Part shown: positions 55,340 to 64,000 of the stretch, one piece after another | Layout of the letters: every line of letters begins with the position of its first letter | Position numbering within the stretch: the stretch's first letter is position 1 | Assembly (NCBI RefSeq): GCF_008312935.1 | Contig: NZ_VSZO01000002.1 | Span: 1 to 64,000, forward strand | Direction: 5' to 3' | From: Roseiconus lacunae | Lineage (GTDB): Bacteria; Planctomycetota; Planctomycetia; Pirellulales; Pirellulaceae | Length of the DNA stretch: 64,000 nucleotides | Position numbers and translations under genes: made by a program | Notes under the pieces: generated by a model | The model's input: only the letters and a program-made list of their open reading frames with translations | Database searches by the model: none | What the model was told of the DNA's origin: nothing

Positions 55340-56212
55340 ATGACTTTCGATATGAAATACGACGGACCTTTAAACACGCTCGACGACTGGGAAGACGACC
55401 TCAAACAAAGGTATCCGGAGCAGGACCAACCGGCGGAGAAAGCGAAGGATGAATTCCGCGATTATGGCGAGCAAACCAGGCCCGGTGTTCGTGAATTTTA
55501 TCGCCAGAACCATCGCTATCAAACGTACGATTTCGTTCAACAGAAACGCACCGAATTCCTGGGGCTAGATCGCCGAGCGATGACGGTATGGGAGGCGATG
55601 GAATATCTCAATCAGCTTGTCGACGAGAGCGATCCCGATACGGATCTATCGCAGATTGAGCACTTGATGCAAACAGCCGAAGGGATCCGCGCCGACGGAC
55701 ATCCGCGGTGGATGATCCTGACCGGCCTGATACACGATCTGGGAAAGATCCTTTGCCTGTTTGACGAACCTCAATGGGCAGTCGTGGGGGATACTTTTCC
55801 GGTTGGTTGCAAGTTCTCGGACCGAATTGTGCTTGCCGAGTTTTTTGCCGACAACCCCGACTCGAACGATCCCCGCTACAACACGCAGTTCGGCGTGTAC
55901 AAACCAAACACGGGTCTAGACAACGTCTTGATGTCTTGGGGACACGACGAGTACCTGTACCATGTCGTCAAAGATTACCTGCCCGAGGAAGCACTCTATA
56001 TGATTCGCTACCACTCGTTCTATCCCCAACATCGCGAGTCGGCGTACGATCATTTGCTGAACGATCACGATCACCAGATGTTCCAGTGGGTGCAAAAATT
56101 CAACCCTTATGACCTTTACACCAAAAGCGACCAACGGCCGGACGTCGAAGCACTCAAGCCATATTATCTGGAGCTGATCGACGAATACATGCCGGGTAAA
56201 TTGGCATGGTAG
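55340..56212 (+). CDS. Myo-inositol oxygenase
   Basis: 290 residues; ATG at 55352 is a second possible start. It has the full di-iron site of MIOX by comparison with the mouse enzyme: His108, His132-Asp133 (GLIHDLGK), His202 (SWGHDEYLY), His225 ([10 protein letters not shown]) and Asp258 (FNPYDLYTK). The spacing matches within a few residues. MIOX cleaves myo-inositol to D-glucuronate and is mainly known from eukaryotes. Here it is a lone gene without inositol transport genes beside it. Confidence 0.93.
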   Translation: MTFDMKYDGPLNTLDDWEDDLKQRYPEQDQPAEKAKDEFRDYGEQTRPGVREFYRQNHRYQTYDFVQQKRTEFLGLDRRAMTVWEAMEYLNQLVDESDPDTDLSQIEHLMQTAEGIRADGHPRWMILTGLIHDLGKILCLFDEPQWAVVGDTFPVGCKFSDRIVLAEFFADNPDSNDPRYNTQFGVYKPNTGLDNVLMSWGHDEYLYHVVKDYLPEEALYMIRYHSFYPQHRESAYDHLLNDHDHQMFQWVQKFNPYDLYTKSDQRPDVEALKPYYLELIDEYMPGKLAW

Positions 56213-56231
56213 GAACGCTCGTTCCGAACGA

Positions 56232-57011
56232 TCACGGCAACTGAAATAACCGACGTGCGTTGTCGGTCGTGATCTCGGCCAACGACTCCGGACTGACGCC
56301 GCGCACCTCGGCGAGACAGCGTAGCGTGTGCTCGACGCGGGCCGGCTCGTTCGGCCGTTTTCCACGCAGCGGCTCGGGGCTCAGGTAAGGCGAATCGGTT
56401 TCGACGAGCAGTCGATCCGCCGGAACCTGCTTGGCGACTTCGCGAAGTTCATTGCTTTTCTTGAAAGTCACCATTCCGGCAAAACTGATGTGCAGGCCTA
56501 ACTCCAAACATGCCGAGGCACATTCCCAGTCGCCGGTGAAGGAGTGCATGATGCCAGGGGGAACGGCCGCTTGACGCCGCAACTGGTCGACGATCAATCC
56601 ACCACTTTCACGCATGTGGATGACCATCGGAAGTGCCGTCTGACGACAAAGCTCTATATGGCGATCAAAGTAGTCATGCTGCATTTCCAGCGGCGTGTCA
56701 TCCCAATAGCAATCCAACCCCGTTTCGCCGATTGCGCGAACACCAGGATATCCCGCTAGTTCTTCGATGACCGAAAAGTCGTCCGGTGCGGCTTCGGCAG
56801 CCGAATTTGGTTGGATGCCAACGGCGGCATACAGAACGCCTGGAAACTGTGCCGCTAACTCACAGGCACGACGACTGGTAGCGGCATCAATGCCGATGAC
56901 CATGATCGCTTCGACGCCGACCTCGCGAGCCCGCCTGACGACATCGTCGACATTATCATCAAAGGCATCCGTATTCAGGTGGGCGTGCGTATCAAAGAGG
57001 CGAAGGGTCAT
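56232..57011 (-). CDS. tatD: TatD-family nuclease
   Basis: 259 residues from the ATG at 57011, which overlaps the cdsA stop as TAATG; the longer frame from 57065 runs into cdsA. Metal ligands: 'LFDTHAHLN' at the start, 'GETGLDCYWD', 'MVIHMRESG', 'MHSFTGDWE' and 'LLVETDSPYLSPEP'. A metal-dependent DNase of the TIM-barrel type. Translationally coupled to cdsA. Confidence 0.93.
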   Translation of the reverse strand: MTLRLFDTHAHLNTDAFDDNVDDVVRRAREVGVEAIMVIGIDAATSRRACELAAQFPGVLYAAVGIQPNSAAEAAPDDFSVIEELAGYPGVRAIGETGLDCYWDDTPLEMQHDYFDRHIELCRQTALPMVIHMRESGGLIVDQLRRQAAVPPGIMHSFTGDWECASACLELGLHISFAGMVTFKKSNELREVAKQVPADRLLVETDSPYLSPEPLRGKRPNEPARVEHTLRCLAEVRGVSPESLAEITTDNARRLFQLP

Positions 57012-58096
57012 TAGGCAGAAAAGAAGTATCGAGTGAGGTGGTAAAACACGGGCGCGGCAAAACAAACACAGTCGATTTGATCCAACACACCGGCGTGACC
57101 TTGGACCAAGGTCCCGGTGTCGGTCACGCCGCGATCGCGTTTAATCGCGCTCATTGTCATCGCCCCTCCGCAAGCCATCACGGTCACGACGGCAGCCAAG
57201 ACGCCTGCTTCCCAAGGGTAAAAGGGAGTCGCCCAGTACAACGACGCGGCGATCAGACCCGTCGTCACCATCGAACCGAGAACGCCTTCCCACGTCCGGG
57301 AGCCGTTAATTTTTTCTGCGATCACATGGCGTCCGGCAAGCTTGCTCCACCCGCGTTCTAAAACCGATGCGAGCTGTGCGACAACCACTAAAAAGATTAG
57401 CAAACTGACGTTACTTCCCGTCCATGGTTCACCACCGGTGCGGACGAGATCCAAATCCAACAGCGCGGGCGCGTAACTGAGTGCATAAACACAGATCAAT
57501 AGCCCCGCTTGGATCTTTGCGCTGCGTTCAAGAAACCGTTTGTAGTCTCCCGCGATCGCCGCGCGGGCCGGAATAAATAGGCTCGCGTAAACCGGGATCA
57601 TAATGCTGTACAAGCCGTAGTAATCATTCTGCGGCACAAAACTAGGCGGTCGGCTACCAAAGGCAATCAGAATGTATTGCAGCGGTGTGAAGAAAAAGAA
57701 CACCCAGAAGAGAGTGCGGTGATCGCCTCGCCGTGTCGGCGTCATCGTGATGAACTCACGCAACGCCCAAAACGACACCAACCCGAAGAGCACGACGACA
57801 CCGATGCGTTGCAATAAAAAGCCAACGACAAAAATCGCCAGCATCAACCACCAAACACGAAGTTTCTGGTTGAATCGAGCGACGAGCGCAGAGTCAACGC
57901 CCATCGTTTCGCGACGGGCTAGCAGGAAACCAACCAAGGATGCGATTCCGAGTGCGATTAGGATCACCGCGATCAGGATCATCGATCGCGTGGTCAACCA
58001 AACACGCACCGCGGCATCGGCGACCGAAGCGACATCCGTTTTTTCGGACGCCGCCGCGACGGTGCTTTGAATCAGAACCGCAATCATGTCCAACAT
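57011..58096 (-). CDS. cdsA: CdsA-like phosphatidate cytidylyltransferase, altered signature
   Basis: 361 residues with about eight membrane helices. The family pattern is present ('INGSRTWEGVLGSM' and the C-terminal signature region at about 319-345). The signature reads SAIKRDRGVTDTGTLVQGHA followed by GVLDQID. Usual residues would be K-D, P-G-H-G-G and D-R-x-D. The Asp residues are kept, but four positions differ. It would make CDP-diacylglycerol in the membrane; whether this copy is fully active or specialised is open. Its ATG overlaps the leuB stop as TAATG. Confidence 0.85.
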   Translation of the reverse strand: MLDMIAVLIQSTVAAASEKTDVASVADAAVRVWLTTRSMILIAVILIALGIASLVGFLLARRETMGVDSALVARFNQKLRVWWLMLAIFVVGFLLQRIGVVVLFGLVSFWALREFITMTPTRRGDHRTLFWVFFFFTPLQYILIAFGSRPPSFVPQNDYYGLYSIMIPVYASLFIPARAAIAGDYKRFLERSAKIQAGLLICVYALSYAPALLDLDLVRTGGEPWTGSNVSLLIFLVVVAQLASVLERGWSKLAGRHVIAEKINGSRTWEGVLGSMVTTGLIAASLYWATPFYPWEAGVLAAVVTVMACGGAMTMSAIKRDRGVTDTGTLVQGHAGVLDQIDCVCFAAPVFYHLTRYFFSA

Positions 58097-59172
58097 TACG
58101 ACGCCTTGATTCGTTCCACGACGGCATCACCCATTGCTTCGGTACCGATCGATTCCCCACCACGTGCTAAGTCGGCGGTTCGCAATCCCGACTCCAATAC
58201 TCCACTCACCGCGGCTTCGATTGCAGTCGCTTCGGTTTCCAAGCCAAGCGAATGGCGGAGCAACATCGCTGCCGCCAAAATCGTTGCCAATGGGTTCGCG
58301 ATCCCTTGCCCCGCAATATCGGGTGCCGAACCGTGAATCGGCTCATACAGTCCGGGGCCATCGCTTCCCAGCGACGCGCTCGGAAGCATCCCCAAAGATC
58401 CGGGCAACATCGACGCTTCGTCCGTCAAAATGTCACCGAACATATTTCCAGTGACCACCACGTCAAAGTCCTTCGGTCGATTGATCAAGTGCATCGCCAT
58501 CGCGTCGACTAAGACAACATCATATTTGACGTCGGGAAATTCGGTTTCCATCACGCGGGCCGCCACTTGGCGCCACAATCGACTCGGTTCCAAGACGTTT
58601 GCTTTGTCAACGCTCGTCAAATGGTTGCCACGTCCCTGGGCCGCCTTGGCCGCCAAGCGAACGATTCGCTCGACTTCGCTAACCGAATAGACCATTGCCT
58701 GAGATGCCGATTCGTTTTCGCCGCTACCAGTTCTTCCCGATGGGCCAAAGTAAATCCCGCCGGTCAGTTCACGCAAAAACAGAATGTCAGTCCCCTCGAT
58801 AATCTCGCGTCGGAGCGGCGATGCATCGACGAGTTGATCGAACAACTTGATCGGCCGCAAGTTCGCAAACAGGCCCAGCTCTTTACGAATTTTCAACAAC
58901 CCCACTTCCGGACGAGTCTTGGCGGTCGGATCATCCCACTTGGGACCACCGACGGCCCCCAAAAGAATCGCTTGCGATTGACGGCAAGCCTCGACGGTCG
59001 CTTCGGGAAGAGGATCGCCAGTTTCGTCGATGGCGATACCTCCGATCAGGTGAGACGAAAATTCAAAGTCATGTCCGAACTCGGCGGCAATCTTTTGCAG
59101 AACTCGGTGCGCTTGAGCGGTAATTTCGGGGCCAATGCCATCGCCAGGCAGCAAAACGATTGAGGCTTTCAA
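58096..59172 (-). CDS. leuB: 3-isopropylmalate dehydrogenase
   Basis: 358 residues from a TTG at 59172 ([17 protein letters not shown]), the length normal for LeuB; the open frame to 59232 adds 20 unconserved residues. It shows '[11 protein letters not shown]', '[25 protein letters not shown]', '[10 protein letters not shown]', 'TSVDKANVL' and '[17 protein letters not shown]', all of the leucine-biosynthesis branch. It oxidises and decarboxylates 3-isopropylmalate with NAD+. First gene of a leuB-cdsA-tatD unit with one-base overlaps. Confidence 0.95.
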   Translation of the reverse strand: MKASIVLLPGDGIGPEITAQAHRVLQKIAAEFGHDFEFSSHLIGGIAIDETGDPLPEATVEACRQSQAILLGAVGGPKWDDPTAKTRPEVGLLKIRKELGLFANLRPIKLFDQLVDASPLRREIIEGTDILFLRELTGGIYFGPSGRTGSGENESASQAMVYSVSEVERIVRLAAKAAQGRGNHLTSVDKANVLEPSRLWRQVAARVMETEFPDVKYDVVLVDAMAMHLINRPKDFDVVVTGNMFGDILTDEASMLPGSLGMLPSASLGSDGPGLYEPIHGSAPDIAGQGIANPLATILAAAMLLRHSLGLETEATAIEAAVSGVLESGLRTADLARGGESIGTEAMGDAVVERIKAS

Positions 59173-59547
59173 GGTGATTGCTTTTTCTGCGGGGAAGGAA
59201 TGTGAAGAAAGATCGGTGCGATTGTTCAACAATCCGATACTTTAACCGAGCCGATCGGCTTTCCCCAGTGGTGCAATGAGAGAGGGAGTCAGAGCCAAAT
59301 AAGTCCTGGAGCGGCCGAGTTTCCCTTCCAAACGTGCGAACGCCTTTCCCAGTATTCTGCGATTCGTTCACACGACTGACGATGGGATAATCGTTGCAAG
59401 CGATAGGGTCCCGTCGACCCGAGAAGATTCTAGCGTTGCACCCTTGAAGCGAATCGAATTGATCGCCAACGGCCTAGCTGCGTTGCACGGTCATTTAAAC
59501 AGTCTCAATCCCCCATTGAAGTTCTCCAATCGGGATCTGTCGCGATC
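59173..59547. other. Divergent promoter region leuB/GT4
   Basis: 375 bases between leuB (minus) and the GT4 gene (plus). It must hold the promoter of the leuB-cdsA-tatD unit. No leader peptide, T-box or sigma-54 motif is recognised. Confidence 0.4.
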
Positions 59548-60795
59548 ATGCTTCCTTTAGAACCGTCTCCGAAAGCACCTTCGTGGGGGCAGACGCTTGA
59601 CCCCATCGTCGTCCAACCCTCGGCAGCGGCGTCGGCTACCACCGACCATCTCTCCCCTTTAGCGGACTCGTTACCGCAGCTTTCGGTATTGCATTTAGTC
59701 AACGGGGAACATTTCAGCGGAGCCGAACGAGTTCAGTCCCATCTTGGACGCTGCCTGCCCGACTATGGAGTTCGCGCGGATTTCGTCTGCCTGAAACCTG
59801 GTCGGTTTGCGCAAGTCCTTCGTGAGCAAAACGGAAGCTGGGGGCAATGCTTCGAAGCCCCGATGGCCAATCGATTTGATCTGCGATGTGTTTGGAGTAT
59901 TCGCAAACTGATCCTGCGGCAAGGGTATGACGTTTTACACGCGCACACCCCGCGAACCGCGATGATTGCTTCGATGGCGTCACGTCTGACCGGGATCCCT
60001 TGGGTCTATCACGTCCACAGTCCGGCGGCGCGTGATTCGGCGAATCCGATTAGCAATCATCTAAACGCGTTGATCGAAAAAGTATCACTGATCGGTTGTC
60101 GCCACTTGATCACGGTCTCCGAAAGTTTACGCCTGGACTGCATGAGACGTGGCACCAATGAAAGTCAAGTGACCGTCGTGCATAATGGAGTTCCGTCGAT
60201 CTGTCCGCCACGTCAACAAACTCCCCAAGTCGGCGCGACGTGGACAATCGGCATGGTCGCATTGGTTCGTCCTCGTAAGGGCTTGGAAATCGTACTCGAC
60301 GCGTTGGCAAAACTCCGCGACAAGGTCGATGTTCGATTGCGGATCATCGGCCCATTCGAAACGACGGAATACGAAGAGACGATCAACGATCAAATCGCTG
60401 AGTTACAGATTTCAAGTTTGATCGAGCGAGTCGGCTTTACCGATGACGTGCCAGCCGAACTCGCCAAGCTAGACGCGATGGTTTTACCAAGCCTATTCGG
60501 TGAAGGCCTACCGATGGTAGTCCTCGAAGCGATGGCGGCCGGGCTTCCGGTGATCGCGACCCGCGTCGAAGGGACCCCAGAAGCGATCACCGACGGTGTC
60601 GAGGGTCTACTCGCCGAACCTCGCGACGCAGATTCCTTGGCGGCCGCAATTGAATCACTTGTCGACGGGACTCACGACTGGGAACAAATGTCTGCGGCAG
60701 CGGTCGAACGCCACGGTCGGGACTTCTCTGATGTCGCGATGGCGCGAGGAACCGCGGCCGTTTATCGCAACGTTGCCGCCGCCGTGCGGGATTGA
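59548..60795 (+). CDS. GT4-family glycosyltransferase
   Basis: 415 residues, GT-B fold. The N-terminal domain has 'LHLVNGEHFSGAERVQSHLG' (Gly-rich acceptor loop) and 'DVLHAHTPRTAMIASMASRL'. The C-terminal donor domain has 'IGMVALVRPRKGLEIVLDAL' and 'LPSLFGEGLPMVVLEAMAAGLPVIATRVEGTPE', with the usual E-x7-E motif. The first 45 residues are a non-conserved extension, so a later start is possible. It probably adds a hexose to a cell-surface polymer; donor and acceptor unknown. Convergent with the dehydratase gene. Confidence 0.9.
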   Translation: MLPLEPSPKAPSWGQTLDPIVVQPSAAASATTDHLSPLADSLPQLSVLHLVNGEHFSGAERVQSHLGRCLPDYGVRADFVCLKPGRFAQVLREQNGSWGQCFEAPMANRFDLRCVWSIRKLILRQGYDVLHAHTPRTAMIASMASRLTGIPWVYHVHSPAARDSANPISNHLNALIEKVSLIGCRHLITVSESLRLDCMRRGTNESQVTVVHNGVPSICPPRQQTPQVGATWTIGMVALVRPRKGLEIVLDALAKLRDKVDVRLRIIGPFETTEYEETINDQIAELQISSLIERVGFTDDVPAELAKLDAMVLPSLFGEGLPMVVLEAMAAGLPVIATRVEGTPEAITDGVEGLLAEPRDADSLAAAIESLVDGTHDWEQMSAAAVERHGRDFSDVAMARGTAAVYRNVAAAVRD

Positions 60796-60909
60796 TGCCG
60801 AACCGAAACCAGAACTCTAATCCGAACGCGTCAGCGTCGGGCCATGCCCCTGAGCCATACGCACTTGCGTCGGGCCTGTGTAACCAAGCGTCGGTTCTTC
60901 GATGGGGGT

Positions 60910-62922
60910 TCAGTCCTGTGTGAGTTTCTTTGCGGCACGGGCTTCCATGCCGGCACGAAGTGTTTCGACGATTTCATCAACATCGTAGACACAGCCCCCC
61001 CAAGCCCCACCGCCAACTTGTTGTAGCGCCGCCCAGAGACGCGTGTCATCCGGGATATCTTTTTCAACCGCCAAATCGGGATGCGGCGAGCGTTGCTCAA
61101 AAACTTCAGCGGCCGGTTTGCCGTCGTTCGATTCGATCAGATTGACGGTTCCTTCCAAAGTCGCACGGTTGATTTCAATCTCGATCAGATCGCCGTCGCG
61201 CACTTTGGCGATCGGGCCACCGGCCAACGCTTCCGGCCCGACGTGTCCGACGCAAGCTCCCGTACTGACCCCGGAGAATCTCGCGTCGGTGATCAAGGCG
61301 ACGTGCTTTCCGAACGAAAGGTATTTCAGCGCGGACGTAATTTGGTACGTTTCTTCCATTCCGCATCCGAGTGGTCCGCGACCGATCAACACAATCACAT
61401 CGCCCGCCTTGATCGCAGGTTCGCGCTGGCCTTTGACAGCCGCGATCGCGTCACGCTCACTGGTAAAAACGCGCGCCGGACCGCGTTTGCGATACACGTC
61501 ATCGTCGTCGATAACTTCCGGATCGATCGAGGTGGCTTTGATCACCGAACCTTCGGGGCACAAATTCCCAAACGGAAAGCACACCGTTGGCGTGAGACCT
61601 TTTGCGGCGACCCTGGCCGGAGGAACGATCACATCGTCGGGATCAACCTTATCAGACTCGGCCAACCGTTCGCGACAAAAACGACGTCGATCAGAATCGA
61701 TCCATCCGTCGAGGATCTCGTCCCAAGTCATCCCGCTAACGGTCCTCGCATCACTCCGCAGCAATCCCATTTCACGCAGATGCCACGCGACTTCCGGGAC
61801 ACCACCGGCCAAAAAGAAGCGAACCGTTGGATGCCCTACCGGTCCGTTGGGCAAACAGTCAACGAAGCGCGGAACCGACCGATTGATACGACTAAACGCA
61901 TCCGCATCGGGACGTTTCAGTCCAGCAGCGGCCGCGATCGCGGGAATATGCAGGAGCAGATTTGTGCTTCCGCCTACCGCGGCGTGGATCAACATCGCGT
62001 TGTACAACGAATCGTCGGTCAATACATCGCCGATCGTCGTTCCGTGGGCCACCATCTGCATGGACGCGGCGGCCGACTGACGAGCCATTTGGGTCCAGAT
62101 CGGTAGCCCACTCGGGGCCAGTGCCGCATGCGGCACCGTCATCCCCAACGCTTCTGCGACGACTTGGCTGGTCGCCGCGGTACCGAGGAATTGACAACCG
62201 CCACCGGGTGTCCCACACGCGCGGCAGCCTTCCAGTGCCGCCTCTTCAAGCGACATTTCACCACGCGTGTAACGAACGCCGATCGATTGAACTTTGCCCG
62301 TGTCTTCGCCGACTGTTGCCGGAAGGGTCACACCACCGGGTACCAGAACGCATGCCAAGGCTGGACTACCCGCGAGGGCCATCATCATCGCGGGCAACCC
62401 TTTATCGCATGTTGCGATCCCGATCACTCCTTTGCGCTGTGGAAGCGATCGTATCAATCGGCGAAACACGATTGCTGCATCATTTCGGTATGGCAACGAA
62501 TCGAACATGCCGCGCGTTCCTTGGCTACGACCGTCGCAGGGATCGCTGCAGTAAGCCGCAAATGGAACCGCCTTGTTCGCTGACAACTGCTCGGCGGCAG
62601 CCCGAACCAAGAGGCCGATCTCCCAGTGGCCGGTGTGGTAACCAAGCGCGGTCGCGGTCCCATCAGGCTCACGCAAACCACCTTGTGTGCTCAAGATCAA
62701 GTACTGATCCCCCAGGACACGACGCGGGTCATATCCCATGCCGACACTTTGTGTTAACCCGAACAGATCCCCCGACGACCAGTTGCGTAAGATTTCGTCG
62801 GACAGTGGCAATGACCCCGACGGCCCGGCGGCGTGTGTGATCAACTCGTCGGGTCGATCGGGAAGATCAAAATAGGCTGGCTTACGAGTTTCGGATTCAG
62901 ACGATGACGCGGCTCGGTTCAC
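60910..62922 (-). CDS. YjhG/YagF-type dehydratase (pentonate dehydratase)
   Basis: 670 residues, IlvD/Edd superfamily. It follows the E. coli YjhG/YagF pattern from end to end: '[21 protein letters not shown]', '[24 protein letters not shown]', '[18 protein letters not shown]', '[20 protein letters not shown]', '[12 protein letters not shown]' and '[25 protein letters not shown]', given here as separate phrases. The three Cys expected to hold the Fe-S cluster are in 'DPCDG', 'TCDKG' and 'GGGCQ'. YjhG/YagF dehydrate D-xylonate to 2-keto-3-deoxy-xylonate. An aldehyde dehydrogenase follows on the same strand and would suit a pentonate pathway. Confidence 0.88.
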   Translation of the reverse strand: MNRAASSSESETRKPAYFDLPDRPDELITHAAGPSGSLPLSDEILRNWSSGDLFGLTQSVGMGYDPRRVLGDQYLILSTQGGLREPDGTATALGYHTGHWEIGLLVRAAAEQLSANKAVPFAAYCSDPCDGRSQGTRGMFDSLPYRNDAAIVFRRLIRSLPQRKGVIGIATCDKGLPAMMMALAGSPALACVLVPGGVTLPATVGEDTGKVQSIGVRYTRGEMSLEEAALEGCRACGTPGGGCQFLGTAATSQVVAEALGMTVPHAALAPSGLPIWTQMARQSAAASMQMVAHGTTIGDVLTDDSLYNAMLIHAAVGGSTNLLLHIPAIAAAAGLKRPDADAFSRINRSVPRFVDCLPNGPVGHPTVRFFLAGGVPEVAWHLREMGLLRSDARTVSGMTWDEILDGWIDSDRRRFCRERLAESDKVDPDDVIVPPARVAAKGLTPTVCFPFGNLCPEGSVIKATSIDPEVIDDDDVYRKRGPARVFTSERDAIAAVKGQREPAIKAGDVIVLIGRGPLGCGMEETYQITSALKYLSFGKHVALITDARFSGVSTGACVGHVGPEALAGGPIAKVRDGDLIEIEINRATLEGTVNLIESNDGKPAAEVFEQRSPHPDLAVEKDIPDDTRLWAALQQVGGGAWGGCVYDVDEIVETLRAGMEARAAKKLTQD

Positions 62923-63223
62923 AGGTTGATTTCTCAGCGGAAAGGCACGGGGAGACGTGCGAAGATCATAACGGACGAAGCGACCATCAGTAACGGTCGA
63001 ACGAGGCTGACCGTTTGAAATTCGCCACCCCCGAAAACCCGAAGTTCGACCGATGTTTTCCGAGTCGTCGCGTCTTGAGCCCTTTCGCTCAGAGAAAGTT
63101 TCTATCTAACGGGCGAAATCACCCTCCGGCGAGGATTCTCGCCTCGCCCTCTCCGAGCTGACACTGTGACTTCAGCTGACACTGTGACTTCAGCTGACAC
63201 TGTGACTTCAGCTGACACTGTGA
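62923..63223. other. Intergenic region with tandem repeat
   Basis: 301 bases between the aldehyde dehydrogenase (upstream on this strand) and the dehydratase. It contains most of the 18-base tandem repeat at 63156-63227. Promoters are not recognised. Confidence 0.5.
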
Positions 63224-63227
63224 CTAC
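63156..63227. repeat. 18-base tandem repeat, four copies
   Basis: AGCTGACACTGTGACTTC is repeated at 63156, 63174, 63192 and 63210; the last copy ends in TAC. The fourth copy contains the stop codon (TAG, minus strand) of the aldehyde dehydrogenase. Since 18 is a multiple of three, copy-number change would not shift a frame that read through. Confidence 0.85.
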
Positions 63228-64000
63228 AGCTTCACGGTAACGGTCTTCGATTCGGTGTAGGGTTTGAGGCCTTCTTCGCCAAGCTCTCGCCCGTAGCCGC
63301 TCATCTTGAACCCACCGAACGGTGCGGCGGCGTCGAAAACGTCGTAGCAATTCACCCAGACGGTTCCGGCACGAACGCGTGCCGCAAAATCATGGGCATT
63401 CGCGACGTCGCGGGTCCAGACGGCGGCGGCCAAACCATAGAACGTATCGTTCGCGCGACGGATCATGTCCTCTTTGTCATCGAACGTCAGCACGCTCATC
63501 ACGGGACCGAAGATTTCGTCGGTTGCGATCGACATGTCATCGGAAACGTTATCGAAAATCGTGGGCTCGACGAAGTAGCCTTGATCACCGACTCGTCCGC
63601 CACCGGCGACACAGTTTGCCCCTTCGTTTTTGCCTTTCTCGATGTACGACATGATTTTGTCGAACTGTGCCCGATCGACTTGAGGCCCCTGGTCGGTGTC
63701 GCTGGCAAAGGGGTCACCGACTTTGCGTTTGAGCGTCAGCGCGGTCAACTTTTCGACGAATTCGTCGTGACACGATTTCTCGACAAACACTCGGCTTCCG
63801 GCGCAACAGCACTGACCTTGGTTGAGGAACAAACCGATGTATGCGCCTTGAACGGCGGCGTCCATGTCGGCGTCTGCGAACACCACGTTGGGGCTTTTCC
63901 CGCCTAACTCAAATGTCAACCGTTTCAGCGTATCAGCGGACTCTCGAGTGATGATTTGCGCCGTCCGGTGCTCGCCGGTGAACGCAATCTTGTCAATCAA
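63224..64000 (-). CDS. Aldehyde dehydrogenase, C-terminal part
   Basis: 258 residues; the gene starts outside the window, so the N-terminal half is missing. Visible: '[19 protein letters not shown]' with the general base Glu, '[15 protein letters not shown]' with the catalytic Cys, '[14 protein letters not shown]' and '[21 protein letters not shown]'. These match the ALDH1/betaine-aldehyde branch. It oxidises an aldehyde with NAD(P)+. Beside the YjhG-type dehydratase it could act on a 2-ketoglutarate semialdehyde-type product, but this is a guess. Confidence 0.92.
   Translation of the reverse strand: MIDKIAFTGEHRTAQIITRESADTLKRLTFELGGKSPNVVFADADMDAAVQGAYIGLFLNQGQCCCAGSRVFVEKSCHDEFVEKLTALTLKRKVGDPFASDTDQGPQVDRAQFDKIMSYIEKGKNEGANCVAGGGRVGDQGYFVEPTIFDNVSDDMSIATDEIFGPVMSVLTFDDKEDMIRRANDTFYGLAAAVWTRDVANAHDFAARVRAGTVWVNCYDVFDAAAPFGGFKMSGYGRELGEEGLKPYTESKTVTVKL

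Noticed and set aside
61043-62106. Two overlapping plus-strand ORFs of about 340 residues
   Set aside because: Both are antisense to the strongly conserved YjhG-type dehydratase.
63156-63227. CRISPR-like array
   Set aside because: Copies are directly adjacent with no spacers and only 18 bases long; no cas genes in the window.

Overview
This 64 kb window looks like a chromosome segment of a Pirellulaceae planctomycete (Rhodopirellula-like). The reasons are: very long envelope proteins of the AsmA and secretin types, SHD1 and DUF4332 domains, a secreted sulfatase, numerous planctomycete-style lipoproteins, high-GC codon use with many GTG/TTG starts, and weak use of Shine-Dalgarno sequences. 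I see no rRNA, tRNA, insertion sequence, prophage or CRISPR array. The taxon is inferred from gene content only.

Layout. 0.2-9.2 kb: alaS, a lipoprotein, and a 1519-residue degenerate SMC/AAA-type ATPase carrying two DUF4332 domains and an Arg/Ser-rich linker. 9.3-18.6 kb: a poly-aspartate protein, then a co-directional envelope cluster (LpoB-like lipoprotein, TPR lipoprotein, GT2 polyprenyl-phosphate glycosyltransferase, polytopic membrane protein, giant AsmA-like protein). 18.6-27.7 kb: BON protein, OsmC protein, an ATPase plus partner of unknown function, DASS transporter, ribosome recycling factor, sulfatase, flavin-binding stress protein, NAD-dependent epimerase-like protein. 28-41 kb: Wza-like export lipoprotein with a second AsmA-like protein, a hidden small gene, voltage-gated K+ channel, lipoproteins, a 1257-residue secretin, guanine deaminase. 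41-52 kb: DNA polymerase IV, a sucrose-phosphatase-like HAD protein beside a GH32-like protein, a stress cluster (DUF2383, phosphodiesterase, BON-MscS channel), and a sigma-54 activator followed by an HPt protein. 52-64 kb: SHD1 protein, AI-2E-family transporter, complete myo-inositol oxygenase, a tightly coupled leuB-cdsA-tatD operon, GT4 glycosyltransferase, YjhG/YagF-type sugar-acid dehydratase and a truncated aldehyde dehydrogenase.

The most interesting signal is non-coding. Several intergenic regions carry sigma-54 (-24/-12) promoter motifs with the correct 10-base GG-to-GC spacing. They lie before a PNPOx-type stress protein, an unannotated 63-residue gene, the DUF2383 stress operon, and as a divergent set between the SHD1 and AI-2E genes. 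A sigma-54 activator (GAFTGA present) and an HPt protein are in the same window. Together they suggest a sigma-54 stress/envelope regulon.

Other notable points: a T9 tract in the giant ATPase where slippage by one base either way hits a stop within four codons and would remove both DUF4332 domains; a sulfatase whose CxPSR maturation motif reads CHMSR; a dispersed, partly palindromic 25-base intergenic element; an 18-base tandem repeat that begins at the stop codon of the aldehyde dehydrogenase; and a CdsA protein with several changes in its signature. All functions come from reading the sequence; no database search was run.
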